Shown here: in pieces, positions 17,267-26,308 of the stretch
Layout of the letters: the number at the start of each line of letters is the position of its first letter
Numbering within the stretch: position 1 is the first letter of the stretch
NCBI RefSeq assembly: GCF_025717045.1
Contig: NZ_JAOVZN010000001.1
Location: forward strand, 496,001 to 560,000
DNA length: 64,000 nt
Reading direction: 5' to 3'
From: Flavobacterium sp. SH_e
GTDB lineage: Bacteria; Bacteroidota; Bacteroidia; Flavobacteriales; Flavobacteriaceae
Program-made: the position numbers and the translations under genes
Notes under the pieces: generated by a model
What the model saw: only the letters and a program-made list of their open reading frames with translations
Databases searched by the model: none
What the model was told of the DNA's origin: nothing

Positions 17267-17309
17267 TCCTTCCTCAGCAGAGTAAATTTCGAACAAAAAC
17301 CTTATCAAA

Positions 17310-18890
17310 ATGAAAAAAATACTTTTCCTATTTATAACAGGACTAACTGTCAGCGCGTCATATTCACAAGAAGTTACAGACGCTTTACGTTATTCACAAG
17401 ACAACTTAACAGGAACTGCACGTTTTAGAGCTATGAGTGGTGCTTTTGGAGCTGTTGGAGGAGATTTATCTTCTTTGAGTGTTAACCCAGCTGGATCTGC
17501 AATTTTCAATAGCAACCAAGTTGGAGTATCTTTTAGCAATCAAAATCTCAAAAACAATTCTAATTATTTTGGCACCGAAACTTCAGACAAACAAAACTCT
17601 TTTATTCTAAATCAAGCGGGAGGTGTTTTTGTTTTTAAAGATCATAATCCTAATAATGGATGGAGTAAAATTGCAATTGGTGTAACATACGAAAACACAA
17701 ATAATTTCAACAACGAAGTTTTCTCAGCAGGAACAAATCCCTTCAATTCCGTTGATGGTTATTTCTTAGATTACGCAAATTACGGCAATGGCGGGGCACC
17801 TGTTCCTCAGGAATTTGTTAATTTACAGCCTGGCGAAACACTAACAGATTTATATCAATTTCTAGGATCAAATTTACCTAACGGCCAATACCCTAACCTA
17901 TCTGGTTTTTCAGCACAACAAGCATTATTAGGAAAAATGGGGCAGGTCATAAATATCGACGACCCAAGCAATCCCAATAGTGCATATTCAACAAATGTAC
18001 CAGAAGACACTGATTACTACCAGACAAACGAAATTTACACTAGAGGTTATAATAGTAAATTAAGTTTTAACATTGCAACATCATACAGAGACAAACTATA
18101 TTTTGGAGCCAATCTAAATGTTCATATAACTGACTATAGAAGATCTACAAGTTTCTACGAAGCTAACAACGGTGCTTTACAGTCAGGTGCCACCATATCA
18201 GATTTAAGATTTAATAATGATTTGCACACGTATGGAAACGGTTTTTCTTTCCAACTTGGAGCAATAGGAAAAGTAACTAAAAACTTTAGACTTGGTGTAG
18301 CTTACGAATCTAATACTTGGTACGAATTATATGAAGAGCTTTATCAAAGTTTATACACAACAAGACAAGCTGCAGGAGGACAACCTATAAATGCAAATGT
18401 AAATCCTGATGTTTTAAACGTATATGACTCTTATACTTTGCAAACACCAGACAAATGGACCTTTAGTGCTGCATATATTTTTGGAAAATCAGGTTTATTA
18501 AGCATCGATTATGCTTTAAAAAATTATGGAAACACCAAATTCAAACCAACCAACGCTGGTTTTGGAGGCATCAATAATGAGATTGACAATAGCCTGACTA
18601 GTACTGGCGAACTTCGTATTGGTGGAGAATACAAAATCAAACAATTAAGCTTAAGAGGCGGTTACCGTTTTGAAGGAAGTCCATATAAAAACGGCACTAC
18701 AATTGGAGATTTAAACAGTTATTCTGCCGGTTTAGGTTATAATTTTGGAACAACTAAATTAGATTTGGCTTATTCCTATTTAGAAAGAAAATCTAACGAA
18801 AGCTTTTTAGCATCGCAAAGTTTTGCAAGTGGAGCTAATATTACTTCGAAATTAAACAATGTTACGATGACTTTATTATTTGAATTGTAA
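17310..18890 (+). CDS. OmpP1/FadL-like outer membrane protein
   Basis: The 526-residue protein has a signal peptide cleaved near SASYSQEV. An N-terminal region rich in small residues (ARFRAMSGAFGAVGGDLSS, SVNPAGSAIF) is the signature of Bacteroidota FadL/OmpP1-like proteins. The rest is amphipathic strands ending with a hydrophobic terminal strand (VTMTLLFEL). FadL family members move hydrophobic compounds through the outer membrane, and the N-terminal segment forms the plug. It follows the low-complexity lipoprotein by 43 bases and is followed by a strong terminator. Confidence 0.82.
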   Translation: MKKILFLFITGLTVSASYSQEVTDALRYSQDNLTGTARFRAMSGAFGAVGGDLSSLSVNPAGSAIFNSNQVGVSFSNQNLKNNSNYFGTETSDKQNSFILNQAGGVFVFKDHNPNNGWSKIAIGVTYENTNNFNNEVFSAGTNPFNSVDGYFLDYANYGNGGAPVPQEFVNLQPGETLTDLYQFLGSNLPNGQYPNLSGFSAQQALLGKMGQVINIDDPSNPNSAYSTNVPEDTDYYQTNEIYTRGYNSKLSFNIATSYRDKLYFGANLNVHITDYRRSTSFYEANNGALQSGATISDLRFNNDLHTYGNGFSFQLGAIGKVTKNFRLGVAYESNTWYELYEELYQSLYTTRQAAGGQPINANVNPDVLNVYDSYTLQTPDKWTFSAAYIFGKSGLLSIDYALKNYGNTKFKPTNAGFGGINNEIDNSLTSTGELRIGGEYKIKQLSLRGGYRFEGSPYKNGTTIGDLNSYSAGLGYNFGTTKLDLAYSYLERKSNESFLASQSFASGANITSKLNNVTMTLLFEL

Positions 18891-18916
18891 TTAAAAATCA
18901 AAATAGATGATTGAGA

Positions 18917-18954
18917 ATTTCCGTCAGGTTTTTATACTTGACGGATTTTTTTTT
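18917..18954 (+). terminator. Intrinsic terminator
   Basis: TCCGTCA and TGACGGA arms with a 12-base loop are followed by nine T residues, 25-60 bases after the FadL-like stop codon. Confidence 0.88.
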
Positions 18955-19052
18955 ACTCTTTTAAAAACTTTTTCTAAAAAATTAGACTCAAATAATAACT
19001 AAAAGCAGAGCCAGCTTCATAAAAAACAGCTAAAACAACTTGAAAACTAGTG

Positions 19053-19080
19053 TTGTTTGAATAAAAAAAGTGTAATTTTG
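19053..19080 (+). promoter_or_regulatory. Predicted promoter of rimO
   Basis: TTG at 19053-19055 and TAATTTTG at 19073-19080 are 17 bases apart, close to the Bacteroidota -33/-7 arrangement. The -7 element ends 19 bases before the rimO ATG. Confidence 0.6.
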
Positions 19081-19099
19081 CACTCCAATTTATAAAAGT

Positions 19100-20413
19100 A
19101 TGAGAACCAAGTCTTTAAAAAAGAACAAAATTAACGTAATCACTCTTGGGTGTTCAAAAAATGTTTATGACAGTGAAGTCCTAATGGGACAGCTGCGTGC
19201 GAATGGAAAAGAAGTTGAACACGAGGCTCCTGCAGAAAAAGAAGGAAACATTATTGTAATTAATACGTGTGGATTTATTGATAATGCAAAAGCAGAATCT
19301 GTAAATATGATTTTGGAATATGCAGATAAAAAAGACAGAGGACTTGTTGATAAGGTTTTTGTTACAGGTTGTTTATCTGAACGTTATAGACCGGATTTAG
19401 AAAAAGAAATCCCTAATGTTGACCAATATTTTGGAACAACTGAATTACCTCAATTACTAAAAGCTCTTGGAGCAGACTATAAACACGAATTACTTGGAGA
19501 ACGTTTAACTACTACTCCAAAAAATTATGCTTATTTGAAAATTGCAGAAGGATGCGACAGACCTTGCAGTTTTTGCGCTATTCCTTTAATGAGAGGTTCT
19601 CACGTTTCTCAACCAATTGAAAAATTAGTTAAAGAAGCTCAAGGTCTTGCTAAAAACGGAGTTAAAGAATTAATTTTAATCGCTCAAGATTTAACTTATT
19701 ACGGACTTGATCTTTATAAAAAACGAAACTTAGCAGAATTATTAGAAGCTTTAGCTGCCGTTGAAGGAATCGAATGGATTCGTTTACATTATGCTTATCC
19801 TACCGGATTCCCTATTGATGTTTTAGAGTTAATGAAACGAGAGCCAAAAATTTGTAATTATATTGATATTCCATTACAGCACATTTCAGATTCTATCTTG
19901 AAATCAATGCGTCGAGGCACAACTCAAGCAAAAACAACTCAATTATTAAAAGACTTCCGTGCTGCAGTTCCTGGAATGGCAATTAGAACTACTTTAATTG
20001 TTGGTTATCCAGGTGAAACTCAGGAAGATTTTGAAATCTTGAAAGATTTTGTTCAAGAAATGAAATTTGACAGAATGGGATGTTTCGCTTATTCTCATGA
20101 AGAAAACACTCATGCTTATTTATTAGAAGATGATGTTCCTGATGATGTAAAACAAGCTAGAGCTAATGAAATTATGGAATTACAATCTCAAATTTCTTGG
20201 GATTTAAATCAAGAAAAAGTTGGCAAAGTTTTCAAATGCATTATTGACAGAAAAGAAGGTGCTCATTTTGTAGGACGTACAGAGTTTGACAGTCCAGATG
20301 TTGACAATGAAGTTTTAATTGACGCTTCTAAACATTATGTAAAAACTGGAGAATTTGTTAATATAAAAATAATTGAAGCAACAGAATTTGATTTATACGG
20401 AGAACCTGCTTAA
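19100..20413 (+). CDS. rimO: Ribosomal protein S12 methylthiotransferase RimO
   Basis: The 437-residue enzyme adds a methylthio group to Asp of ribosomal protein S12. The N-terminal UPF0004 domain has three cluster-binding Cys in TLGCSKN, NTCGFID and VTGCLSE. The radical SAM motif is CDRPCSFCAIP, and a TRAM domain ends the protein. SKNVYDSEVLMG after the first Cys separates RimO from MiaB. The following small secreted protein starts 42 bases after the stop and may share the transcript. Confidence 0.96.
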   Translation: MRTKSLKKNKINVITLGCSKNVYDSEVLMGQLRANGKEVEHEAPAEKEGNIIVINTCGFIDNAKAESVNMILEYADKKDRGLVDKVFVTGCLSERYRPDLEKEIPNVDQYFGTTELPQLLKALGADYKHELLGERLTTTPKNYAYLKIAEGCDRPCSFCAIPLMRGSHVSQPIEKLVKEAQGLAKNGVKELILIAQDLTYYGLDLYKKRNLAELLEALAAVEGIEWIRLHYAYPTGFPIDVLELMKREPKICNYIDIPLQHISDSILKSMRRGTTQAKTTQLLKDFRAAVPGMAIRTTLIVGYPGETQEDFEILKDFVQEMKFDRMGCFAYSHEENTHAYLLEDDVPDDVKQARANEIMELQSQISWDLNQEKVGKVFKCIIDRKEGAHFVGRTEFDSPDVDNEVLIDASKHYVKTGEFVNIKIIEATEFDLYGEPA

Positions 20414-20455
20414 ATTTACACTAAACTATTGCTAACATTAGACAAACATACTTTT

Positions 20456-21013
20456 ATGAAACCTATTCAAAACTTAATTCTTTTTGTTTTTACTTTATTC
20501 TGTTTCAACACTGTTTCAGCACAATATGGAAATGGTTACTATAATAATGGTTATGGCAACGGTTACGGAAGAGGCGGCGGAATGGGAATGGATAGAAGTA
20601 TGATGGCTGGACAAGGACAGCAAGGTTCTCAAAGCAAACCTAAAGAACCTTCTCCTGATGAAACTGCTGGTAAAATTATGGAACAAATGAAACCAGAGGT
20701 AAATTTGGACGACTTACAAGCTATTGCTATTACCAATGTTTTGGCAGATAGCATAAGAGAACAAGGTATTTTATTAAAAAACGAAAGCAGTAGTCAGGAT
20801 CAAAAAATTGAACAGATAAAAGCTTTACGAGAAAGTACCGATAAAAAAATCAATGCTTTTTTAAATCCTGATCAGATCGAAAAATACAAAACTTTCATGG
20901 AAAAACTGAAAGAAGGTAAAACAGGAAAATCAAAAAAGAAAAAAGATAAAGAATCTAAAGACTCTAAAAAAGAAAAAGATACCGAAACTCCAGATACGAA
21001 AATTTCAGAATAA
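20456..21013 (+). CDS. Small secreted Gly-rich protein with Lys-rich tail
   Basis: I place the start at ATG 20456, which opens a clean signal peptide (MKPIQNLILFVFTLF, cleavage near VSAQ); the upstream TTG at 20429 would precede it with polar residues. The mature part starts with a Gly/Tyr/Asn-rich stretch. A helical region follows (IMEQMKPEVNLDDLQAIAIT to LNPDQIEKYKTFMEKL), which recalls the Spy/CpxP-like LTxxQ helices seen in many Bacteroidota periplasmic proteins. The last 30 residues are mostly Lys/Asp/Glu. Function unknown; a periplasmic chaperone-like role is only a guess. Confidence 0.65.
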   Translation: MKPIQNLILFVFTLFCFNTVSAQYGNGYYNNGYGNGYGRGGGMGMDRSMMAGQGQQGSQSKPKEPSPDETAGKIMEQMKPEVNLDDLQAIAITNVLADSIREQGILLKNESSSQDQKIEQIKALRESTDKKINAFLNPDQIEKYKTFMEKLKEGKTGKSKKKKDKESKDSKKEKDTETPDTKISE

Positions 21014-21040
21014 TCGTTTTAACCTATAAAACAACGAATT

Positions 21041-21946
21041 ATGACAAAAAAACTTTTTTGTTATCTGCTTATAGCTGTTGTAATCAGTGCTTGCTCTACA
21101 AATCCTTATAAAAATACGGAAAAAGCATACGATCAGCAGTTAAAAAATTTAGAAAACCAGATTACAAGCAAAGAAGCAAAAGCAATTCCAGCAGTTTCAC
21201 CTGTTGTAATTGATACTTCTTATGCACAGCAGCTGGGAATTATAAAAGACACTTTATCAAAAACAGGTTCTACTTATTTAGTAAACGGAATTAATACGGA
21301 ATGGATTGGTACGGTGAATTTTAATTTAAGAAAACCTAGTTTTGTTATTATTCATCATACTGCTCAAGATTCAATTCAGCAGACGATTAATACTTTTACG
21401 AAGACTAAAACTCAAGTTAGTGCACACTATGTTATTTCTGAAAATGGAAAAGTAGTGCAAATGCTTAATGACTATCTTAGAGCATGGCACGCTGGAAATT
21501 CTACTTGGGGAAAAACAACAGATTTAAACTCCTGCTCTATCGGAATTGAGCTAGACAACAATGGTTTTAAACCTTTTACTGAAGCACAAATTAGCAGTTT
21601 AGTTGCTTTGTTAACCAAACTGAAAAAAGATTATAACATTCCTACTCAAAACTTTATAGGTCATGCCGATATTGCTCCGGGAAGAAAACAAGATCCAAGT
21701 GCATTGTTTCCTTGGAAAACTTTAGCAGAAAAAGGTTTTGGAATCTGGCCTGACGAAGTTTTAGAACCAGCTCCTTTTGATTTTAAAATTGAGCCCGCAC
21801 TTCGAATTATTGGTTATAATACCAAAAATTTAACCGCAGCAATTCAAGCTTTTAAACTGCATTATATTCAAACTGATATTACTTCAGTTTTAGATAGAAA
21901 AACAATCGATACTATTTATTCGATTTATAAAAAACAGGTTCAATAA
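21041..21946 (+). CDS. N-acetylmuramoyl-L-alanine amidase (amidase_2), lipoprotein
   Basis: The 301-residue protein has a lipoprotein signal (VVISACSTN). Its amidase_2 domain has zinc-site motifs FVIIHHTAQ, then SAHYVISENGKVVQML, AWHAG, SIGIELDNNG and FIGHADIAPGRKQDPS. It is related to AmpD/AmiD and should hydrolyse the amide bond between MurNAc and L-Ala in peptidoglycan or muropeptides, from a membrane-anchored position. The C-terminal 65 residues form a helical segment as in AmiD-like enzymes. A strong terminator follows the gene. Confidence 0.92.
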   Translation: MTKKLFCYLLIAVVISACSTNPYKNTEKAYDQQLKNLENQITSKEAKAIPAVSPVVIDTSYAQQLGIIKDTLSKTGSTYLVNGINTEWIGTVNFNLRKPSFVIIHHTAQDSIQQTINTFTKTKTQVSAHYVISENGKVVQMLNDYLRAWHAGNSTWGKTTDLNSCSIGIELDNNGFKPFTEAQISSLVALLTKLKKDYNIPTQNFIGHADIAPGRKQDPSALFPWKTLAEKGFGIWPDEVLEPAPFDFKIEPALRIIGYNTKNLTAAIQAFKLHYIQTDITSVLDRKTIDTIYSIYKKQVQ

Positions 21947-21963
21947 ACATCATCAAATTAAAT

Positions 21964-22003
21964 AAAAAAAGCGTTTCTATAAATTTCAGAAACGCTTTTT
22001 TTT
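21964..22003 (+). terminator. Intrinsic terminator of the amidase gene
   Basis: GCGTTTCT and AGAAACGC arms, flanked by A and T runs, are followed by about eight T residues. The flanking A run also makes it usable from the minus strand. Confidence 0.88.
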
Positions 22004-22152
22004 ATTCCTCAGACAATATTAATTCCAAAGAATTATTTGTTTCTTTTTAATCAAATACATTTATCTAGCTGATTAAACGTTCCTAAAAAACATATAAATG
22101 CATCAATTCTAGTAACAAGAATTCCTAAGGAATGAAAATCTCTTTCAATTAT

Positions 22153-22185
22153 AAACCCGACAGGTTTTAAAAACCTGTCGGGTTT
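22153..22185. repeat. 33-bp palindrome of a dispersed family
   Basis: The palindrome reads AAACCCG, then the core ACAGGTTTTAAAAACCTGT, then CGGGTTT. The same core and total length occur at 45403-45435 with different outer arms. It could act as a bidirectional terminator; here it lies between a terminator and the porin 3' end. Confidence 0.8.
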
Positions 22186-22195
22186 ATTACGTTTT

Positions 22196-22234
22196 CAACT
22201 TGAAACATCAAACTTGAAACTTCCAAACCTCAAC
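22196..22234. repeat. Heptameric repeat array (ACTTGAA family)
   Basis: Units of seven bases (ACTTGAA, ACATCAA, ACTTGAA, ACTTCCA, AACCTCA) run in phase. The same heptad family appears at 41761-41788 and inside the radical SAM gene at 61357-61386. The whole gap 21947-22315 has no gene: it holds two terminators, the palindrome, this array and an 18-A tract. Confidence 0.65.
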
Positions 22235-22239
22235 TAAAT

Positions 22240-22276
22240 AAAAAAGCTGCCAAAACATTAATATGTTTCGACAGCT
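22240..22276 (-). terminator. Intrinsic terminator of the porin gene
   Basis: On the minus strand AGCTGTCGAAACATAT pairs imperfectly with ATGTTTTGGCAGCT and is followed by TTTTTATT. An unusual run of 18 A (U18 in the transcript) at 22279-22296 separates the stop codon from this hairpin. Confidence 0.8.
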
Positions 22277-22315
22277 CCAAAAAAAAAAAAAAAAATATCA
22301 ATCTTTATCTCTTTC

Positions 22316-23407
22316 TTAGAAAGAGTATGTTGTAGCAATTAAAGCAAAGAAGCTTCCTCCTGTAGGTAACGCATCTTTATCTAAAAATATATCTTCAGAA
22401 GCTGCATCGTATCTTAGCTCAGGAATGATCGTTAACTTTCCAACTTTATAGTTTAAAGAAACTGTATTAGCAAACACACTAGATCCTGCCAAAGTTCCTA
22501 AACTTGGAGCTGCATCTTTAGCGTCAAAATATTCTAGCCTGTAAGCTAAAAGCAATGATGGGCTGAAAGAATAGTTAGCATATCCTACTAATGAAAACCA
22601 TTCTCCATCTAGAGTACTGTCAAAATCATTAGTTGTTTTAGCATAAGTTGCATTTAATCCAAGTGCAAAACTATCGCTAAGTGTTTTAGACGCAGTTAAA
22701 TCAAATTGCGTTTTATTTTCGTCTGAAACTGGAATTACACTTCCTGGTATCGGGTTAGTACTTCCTGTTGTAAAATTCAAATATGCACTTCCTGTATCAC
22801 CAATATATCCTACTTGTCCAATGAACGTTTTTTGGTAAGATCCTGCATCCATTGCTGATTTAAAATCAGTTGGATTTGTTAATCCTAACATAGCTGTAAA
22901 TTTACCAGATGTATATTGTGCTTTAACCCCTGTGTTAAAAAATGGCCCATAAGAGAAAGCATAAGACATACTGTAGTTTTTATTATCTACGGCATCCAAA
23001 ACCTCATAACCAATATGAGTTCCGAAACTACCCGCTACTACTTTAAATTCATCTGTTAGATTGTATGTAAAGTATAATTGTTTAATTAAAAATTTTGCAC
23101 TTGCATCTTTGTCTGGTGTTTCGTTATATGAAAATTCTGCTGCTCTTTTTCCGAAACCTAAGTCTACGAATACAGAAGCTTTTCCAAAAGTATGACTTGC
23201 TTCTACAGAAGCCATTCCTAACTCGAATGAATTTTGTGAGTTGGTGAAGCTCGTTAATCCATTCATCTGTTTTGAAAAATCATATTTATAGTACGCATCT
23301 GCAGACCCTCCCCATGTGGTTGCTGGAGAAGCGGCAGCTTCATCTTCTTGGGCAAAGGCAAAAGAACTTGTTAACATCGCGGCTAAAATGTGAAATGCTT
23401 TTTTCAT
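22316..23407 (-). CDS. Outer membrane beta-barrel porin (BBP2-like)
   Basis: The 363-residue protein has a signal peptide cleaved near FAFAQ. It consists of amphipathic strands such as WGGSADAYYKYDF, SFELGMASVEASHTF and ASVFVDLGFGKRA, and ends in a terminal strand with Phe (ALIATTYSF), the usual barrel assembly signal. The N-terminal GSADAYYKYDF and later FAVNTVSLNYKVGKLTIIPELRYD-like strands match the putative beta-barrel porin-2 group of Bacteroidota, often linked to nitrogen or small-solute uptake; that link is not shown here. No operon partner is present. Confidence 0.78.
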   Translation of the reverse strand: MKKAFHILAAMLTSSFAFAQEDEAAASPATTWGGSADAYYKYDFSKQMNGLTSFTNSQNSFELGMASVEASHTFGKASVFVDLGFGKRAAEFSYNETPDKDASAKFLIKQLYFTYNLTDEFKVVAGSFGTHIGYEVLDAVDNKNYSMSYAFSYGPFFNTGVKAQYTSGKFTAMLGLTNPTDFKSAMDAGSYQKTFIGQVGYIGDTGSAYLNFTTGSTNPIPGSVIPVSDENKTQFDLTASKTLSDSFALGLNATYAKTTNDFDSTLDGEWFSLVGYANYSFSPSLLLAYRLEYFDAKDAAPSLGTLAGSSVFANTVSLNYKVGKLTIIPELRYDAASEDIFLDKDALPTGGSFFALIATTYSF

Positions 23408-23956
23408 GTTTTAAATTGGTTTTTAGTTATTAATTGATTCTGGTTAGTTAATCGTTTATATATCTATTTAATAGTATAAGTCATTTCTAAAACCTTTCAT
23501 GCGCCCTTCAAATCATCATCATTTTCATTAGCGAATTTATTAACTTTTGTATGATCAGAATAATTCAAAACTGCTTTTTTGACGTTTTAGGCAAAGAATT
23601 ATGGATTACAAAAATTAAATCAACAATAATCATTATTTCATATTTATCGATATTTGTTTTTGAAAATTCAACAACACATTTTTAGCCATTAATACAAAAT
23701 AAAACTAGGTAAAAGTAAAAATTACTACAAAAATTATAGTCAAAACACCTAAAAAACATTTTTAAAAAACACAACCCCTATAAAAAATAGGGGTGTAATT
23801 AAAAATAAAATAAAACACAAAAATACAAACGGTATAAAAACCAAAAAGCCAGTACTACATTCGTAATAAAAAATTCCTACAAAAAAAGCTATGCATTAAA
23901 AAGCACTTTTACATTAAATCCTACTCTTTTTAAAACACAAAAAAACATAATAAAAC
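23408..23956. other. Long AT-rich gap without a gene
   Basis: About 550 bases separate the porin start from the mannan-locus terminator. I see no credible reading frame. The only structure is a short hairpin at about 23773-23795 (ACCCCTAT with ATAGGGGT), not followed by a T run on either strand. It may belong to the porin control region or be remains of an older gene. Confidence 0.5.
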
Positions 23957-23990
23957 CAAAAAACCCGTTCATTTAATTTGAACGGGTTTT
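23957..23990 (-). terminator. Intrinsic terminator of the leftward mannan operon
   Basis: Perfect 12-bp arms (AAAACCCGTTCA with its complement) flank a short AT loop; on the minus strand a TTTTTTGG run follows. It lies 25 bases after the GH5 stop codon. Confidence 0.85.
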
Positions 23991-24015
23991 CACAAAAAAG
24001 ATCTAACTATACTTA

Positions 24016-24978
24016 TTATTCTTTATTATACTTTCTTAAATATTCACGAACCTTAATTCCTGATTCTTTTAAATCTTCATCTTTCCATTTGCCTTCTGAG
24101 CTTGCTGATTTTTTTAAAATAGAACATGTTTCATCTTTATCAGACACAGACCAAGTAATCCAGCTTAACTTTTTAGATTCCATCCAATCTATATATTCTT
24201 GCCAAGCTTTTATATTAAGAGGGCCATCTCCTGATGCTTCCATTCCTGCAGATTCTGAAATAAATACTGGTAATCCACTTTTGATTGCCAAATCTGTTCT
24301 ATCTCTTAATTCTTTGCCATGGGTAGCTGCATAAAAATGCATGGTATACATTATATTAGTATAATCTCTTATAGGATCTTCTGCTGCAAGATCAATATCT
24401 TGATCCCAGTGCGGACATCCTACCAAAATAATATTATTAGGATCGTTTTCTCTTATTACTCTTATAACTTCTTCTGCATAGTTTTTTACTTCCCACCAAG
24501 TTTCGTGATCTGGCTCATTGAATACTTCATAAATAATGTTGGGATACTTGGCGTACTTTTTAGACATCTCCTCAAAAAAGGCTTTAGCTTCCTTTAGATT
24601 TATATTGTGGCTGTGCCAATCTATAATTACATAAATATCTGATTTTATAGCTCCTTTGATTACAGCCTCAATTTTTTCTTTAGAAAACTGCGGGTCATTT
24701 ATATAGGAGTAATCTCCAAGTTCGATTCCCATTGCAGCACGAACTACATTACAATTAAAATCCTTTTTCAACCAACTTACTGCCTTTTCATTATAAAATC
24801 TCGGCCACATGCTATGCCATCCAAAACTTAGTCCGCGGAGCACAATGGGATTATTATTTTTATCCACAAGCTGCGTTCCTAGAACACTTAACTGACCGTG
24901 CTGTTTTACAAATTGTGCCTTTGAAACGTTCACAATCATTAAAAGAAAAAAAGTAGCATACCAAAACTTTGATTTCAT
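24016..24978 (-). CDS. GH5 endo-beta-1,4-glycanase (subfamily 2-like)
   Basis: The 320-residue secreted enzyme has a signal peptide ending SKAQ. The TIM-barrel shows LRGLSFGWHSMWPRFYN, VIIDWHSHNIN and the acid/base Glu in YEVFNEPD (E155). The nucleophile Glu is in PVFISESAG (E242), where most GH5_2 enzymes have TEWG or SEWG. ITWSVSDKDET near the end is typical of GH5_2 cellulases. In this locus it would cut mixed glucomannan backbones, a role inferred from context. It is the last gene of the leftward operon, 10 bases after the GH27 gene, and ends before a terminator. Confidence 0.88.
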   Translation of the reverse strand: MKSKFWYATFFLLMIVNVSKAQFVKQHGQLSVLGTQLVDKNNNPIVLRGLSFGWHSMWPRFYNEKAVSWLKKDFNCNVVRAAMGIELGDYSYINDPQFSKEKIEAVIKGAIKSDIYVIIDWHSHNINLKEAKAFFEEMSKKYAKYPNIIYEVFNEPDHETWWEVKNYAEEVIRVIRENDPNNIILVGCPHWDQDIDLAAEDPIRDYTNIMYTMHFYAATHGKELRDRTDLAIKSGLPVFISESAGMEASGDGPLNIKAWQEYIDWMESKKLSWITWSVSDKDETCSILKKSASSEGKWKDEDLKESGIKVREYLRKYNKE

Positions 24979-24988
24979 AACATATTGA

Positions 24989-26221
24989 TTAAGGGATTAA
25001 TTTTAAGGTAACAACGTCATGAGAAGCGATTTCTGCATTAAAAGCTTTTTTAGTGTTTCCAACTTCTTTATTCTTCCAAAGGTCCTTTATTTTGAAGATT
25101 GTTTTTCTAAAATCTGCTTCATATCCAAAATCAGCATCTTTTATATTGTTTTTCTTCCAATCGAAATTGACCTTTTTCGAAGTTTCAGTTCTATTTATAA
25201 AACTAACTGCCCAAGCTCCATCAGAAAGCGGTTTTACCCATACTTCTACTCCGTCTAAGATAGCATATTTAAAGCCTTGAATTCCAAGCTTATCCTGATT
25301 TACTGTCAATAATTCTTTATTAGTTAAAATTGCGAGAGTTTCTTTAGACATTTTTCTGTAATCATTTCCAGTAAACAAAGGCGATGACAACATACACCAC
25401 ATTGCAAAATGCGATTTATCTTCGGTGTCATTCATCTCGTTTCCAACTTCCATCATATCAAAATCATTCCAATGATCTGGTCCTGAATATTTACGAATAT
25501 CCTTTCTCATATCAGCAATTTTCATAAATCCCCAAGATGACCAATTTTCTGGATGTTTGAATTCGCAGTCAAAACAAGGATAAATATCTCCCGAAATTCT
25601 CCAAAGATTTCCAACAGGTTTCCCCCATTCCCAAGGCTGATTATCGCCCCATTCGCAAAGACTAAAAACTATTGGTCTTCCAGCTGTCTTTAGCGCATTA
25701 CTCATGGTAGTGTAAGCTTCTTTTGCCGTAATTCCTTCTGTATTGCACCAGTCATATTTTAAGAAATCTATTCCTAGTTTTGCATAAAATCTTGCATCCT
25801 GATATTCATAACCACGTGTTCCTGGATAACCTGCACAAGTTTTTGTTCCAGCACAATTGTACAATCCGAATTTAAGGCCTTTACTGTGCACATAATCAAT
25901 AACTGCTTTCATTCCGCTTGGAAATTTTTCAGGATCTGGCACTAAATCACCATTTACGTCACGTTCGTGTGTCATCCAACCATCGTCTAAAACAATATAG
26001 TTGTAACCTGCAGCTGCCAAACCAGAAGAAACCATAATATCTGCCGTTTCTTTCACTAATTTCTCATCAATATTAGTTGCGAAAGTATTCCACGAATTCC
26101 ATCCCATTGGTGGCGTCATTGCAAGTCCTTCAAATTTTCCCGCTTGCTGTTTATGTGTATTTCCTTGACTAAAACAAAAAGAAGTAAGACTTAAGGCGAA
26201 TAACAAAGCTATTTTTTTCAT
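24989..26221 (-). CDS. GH27 alpha-galactosidase
   Basis: The 410-residue enzyme has a signal peptide ending SFCFSQ. GH27 landmarks are TPPMGWNSWN, IVLDDGWM, the nucleophile Asp in LKYDWC (D157) and the acid/base Asp in RISGDI (D212). A C-terminal beta-sandwich domain follows. It should remove alpha-1,6-galactose side chains from galactomannan, probably in the periplasm. Upstream, an intrinsic-terminator-like hairpin separates it from the SusCD part of the operon, so its expression may be lower than that of the transport genes. Confidence 0.93.
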   Translation of the reverse strand: MKKIALLFALSLTSFCFSQGNTHKQQAGKFEGLAMTPPMGWNSWNTFATNIDEKLVKETADIMVSSGLAAAGYNYIVLDDGWMTHERDVNGDLVPDPEKFPSGMKAVIDYVHSKGLKFGLYNCAGTKTCAGYPGTRGYEYQDARFYAKLGIDFLKYDWCNTEGITAKEAYTTMSNALKTAGRPIVFSLCEWGDNQPWEWGKPVGNLWRISGDIYPCFDCEFKHPENWSSWGFMKIADMRKDIRKYSGPDHWNDFDMMEVGNEMNDTEDKSHFAMWCMLSSPLFTGNDYRKMSKETLAILTNKELLTVNQDKLGIQGFKYAILDGVEVWVKPLSDGAWAVSFINRTETSKKVNFDWKKNNIKDADFGYEADFRKTIFKIKDLWKNKEVGNTKKAFNAEIASHDVVTLKLIP

Positions 26222-26243
26222 CTTTTTTTAATTTAATATACTT

Positions 26244-26283
26244 TAAAAAAATGTTCCCTAATTTTTCAATAAGGGAACATTTT
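26244..26283 (-). terminator. Intra-operon terminator-like hairpin
   Basis: Perfect 12-bp arms (26248-26259 and 26272-26283, AAAATGTTCCCT and its complement) with a 12-base loop are followed on the minus strand by seven T residues. It lies between the fasciclin-TIG gene and the GH27 gene in one leftward gene series. Confidence 0.82.
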
Positions 26284-26308
26284 CAAACTAACTCAAACAA
26301 ATTATTTT

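Noticed and set aside
23773..23795. Hairpin in the long gap as a terminator or small RNA
   Set aside because: No T run follows on either strand and no promoter is seen beside it, so no function was assigned.
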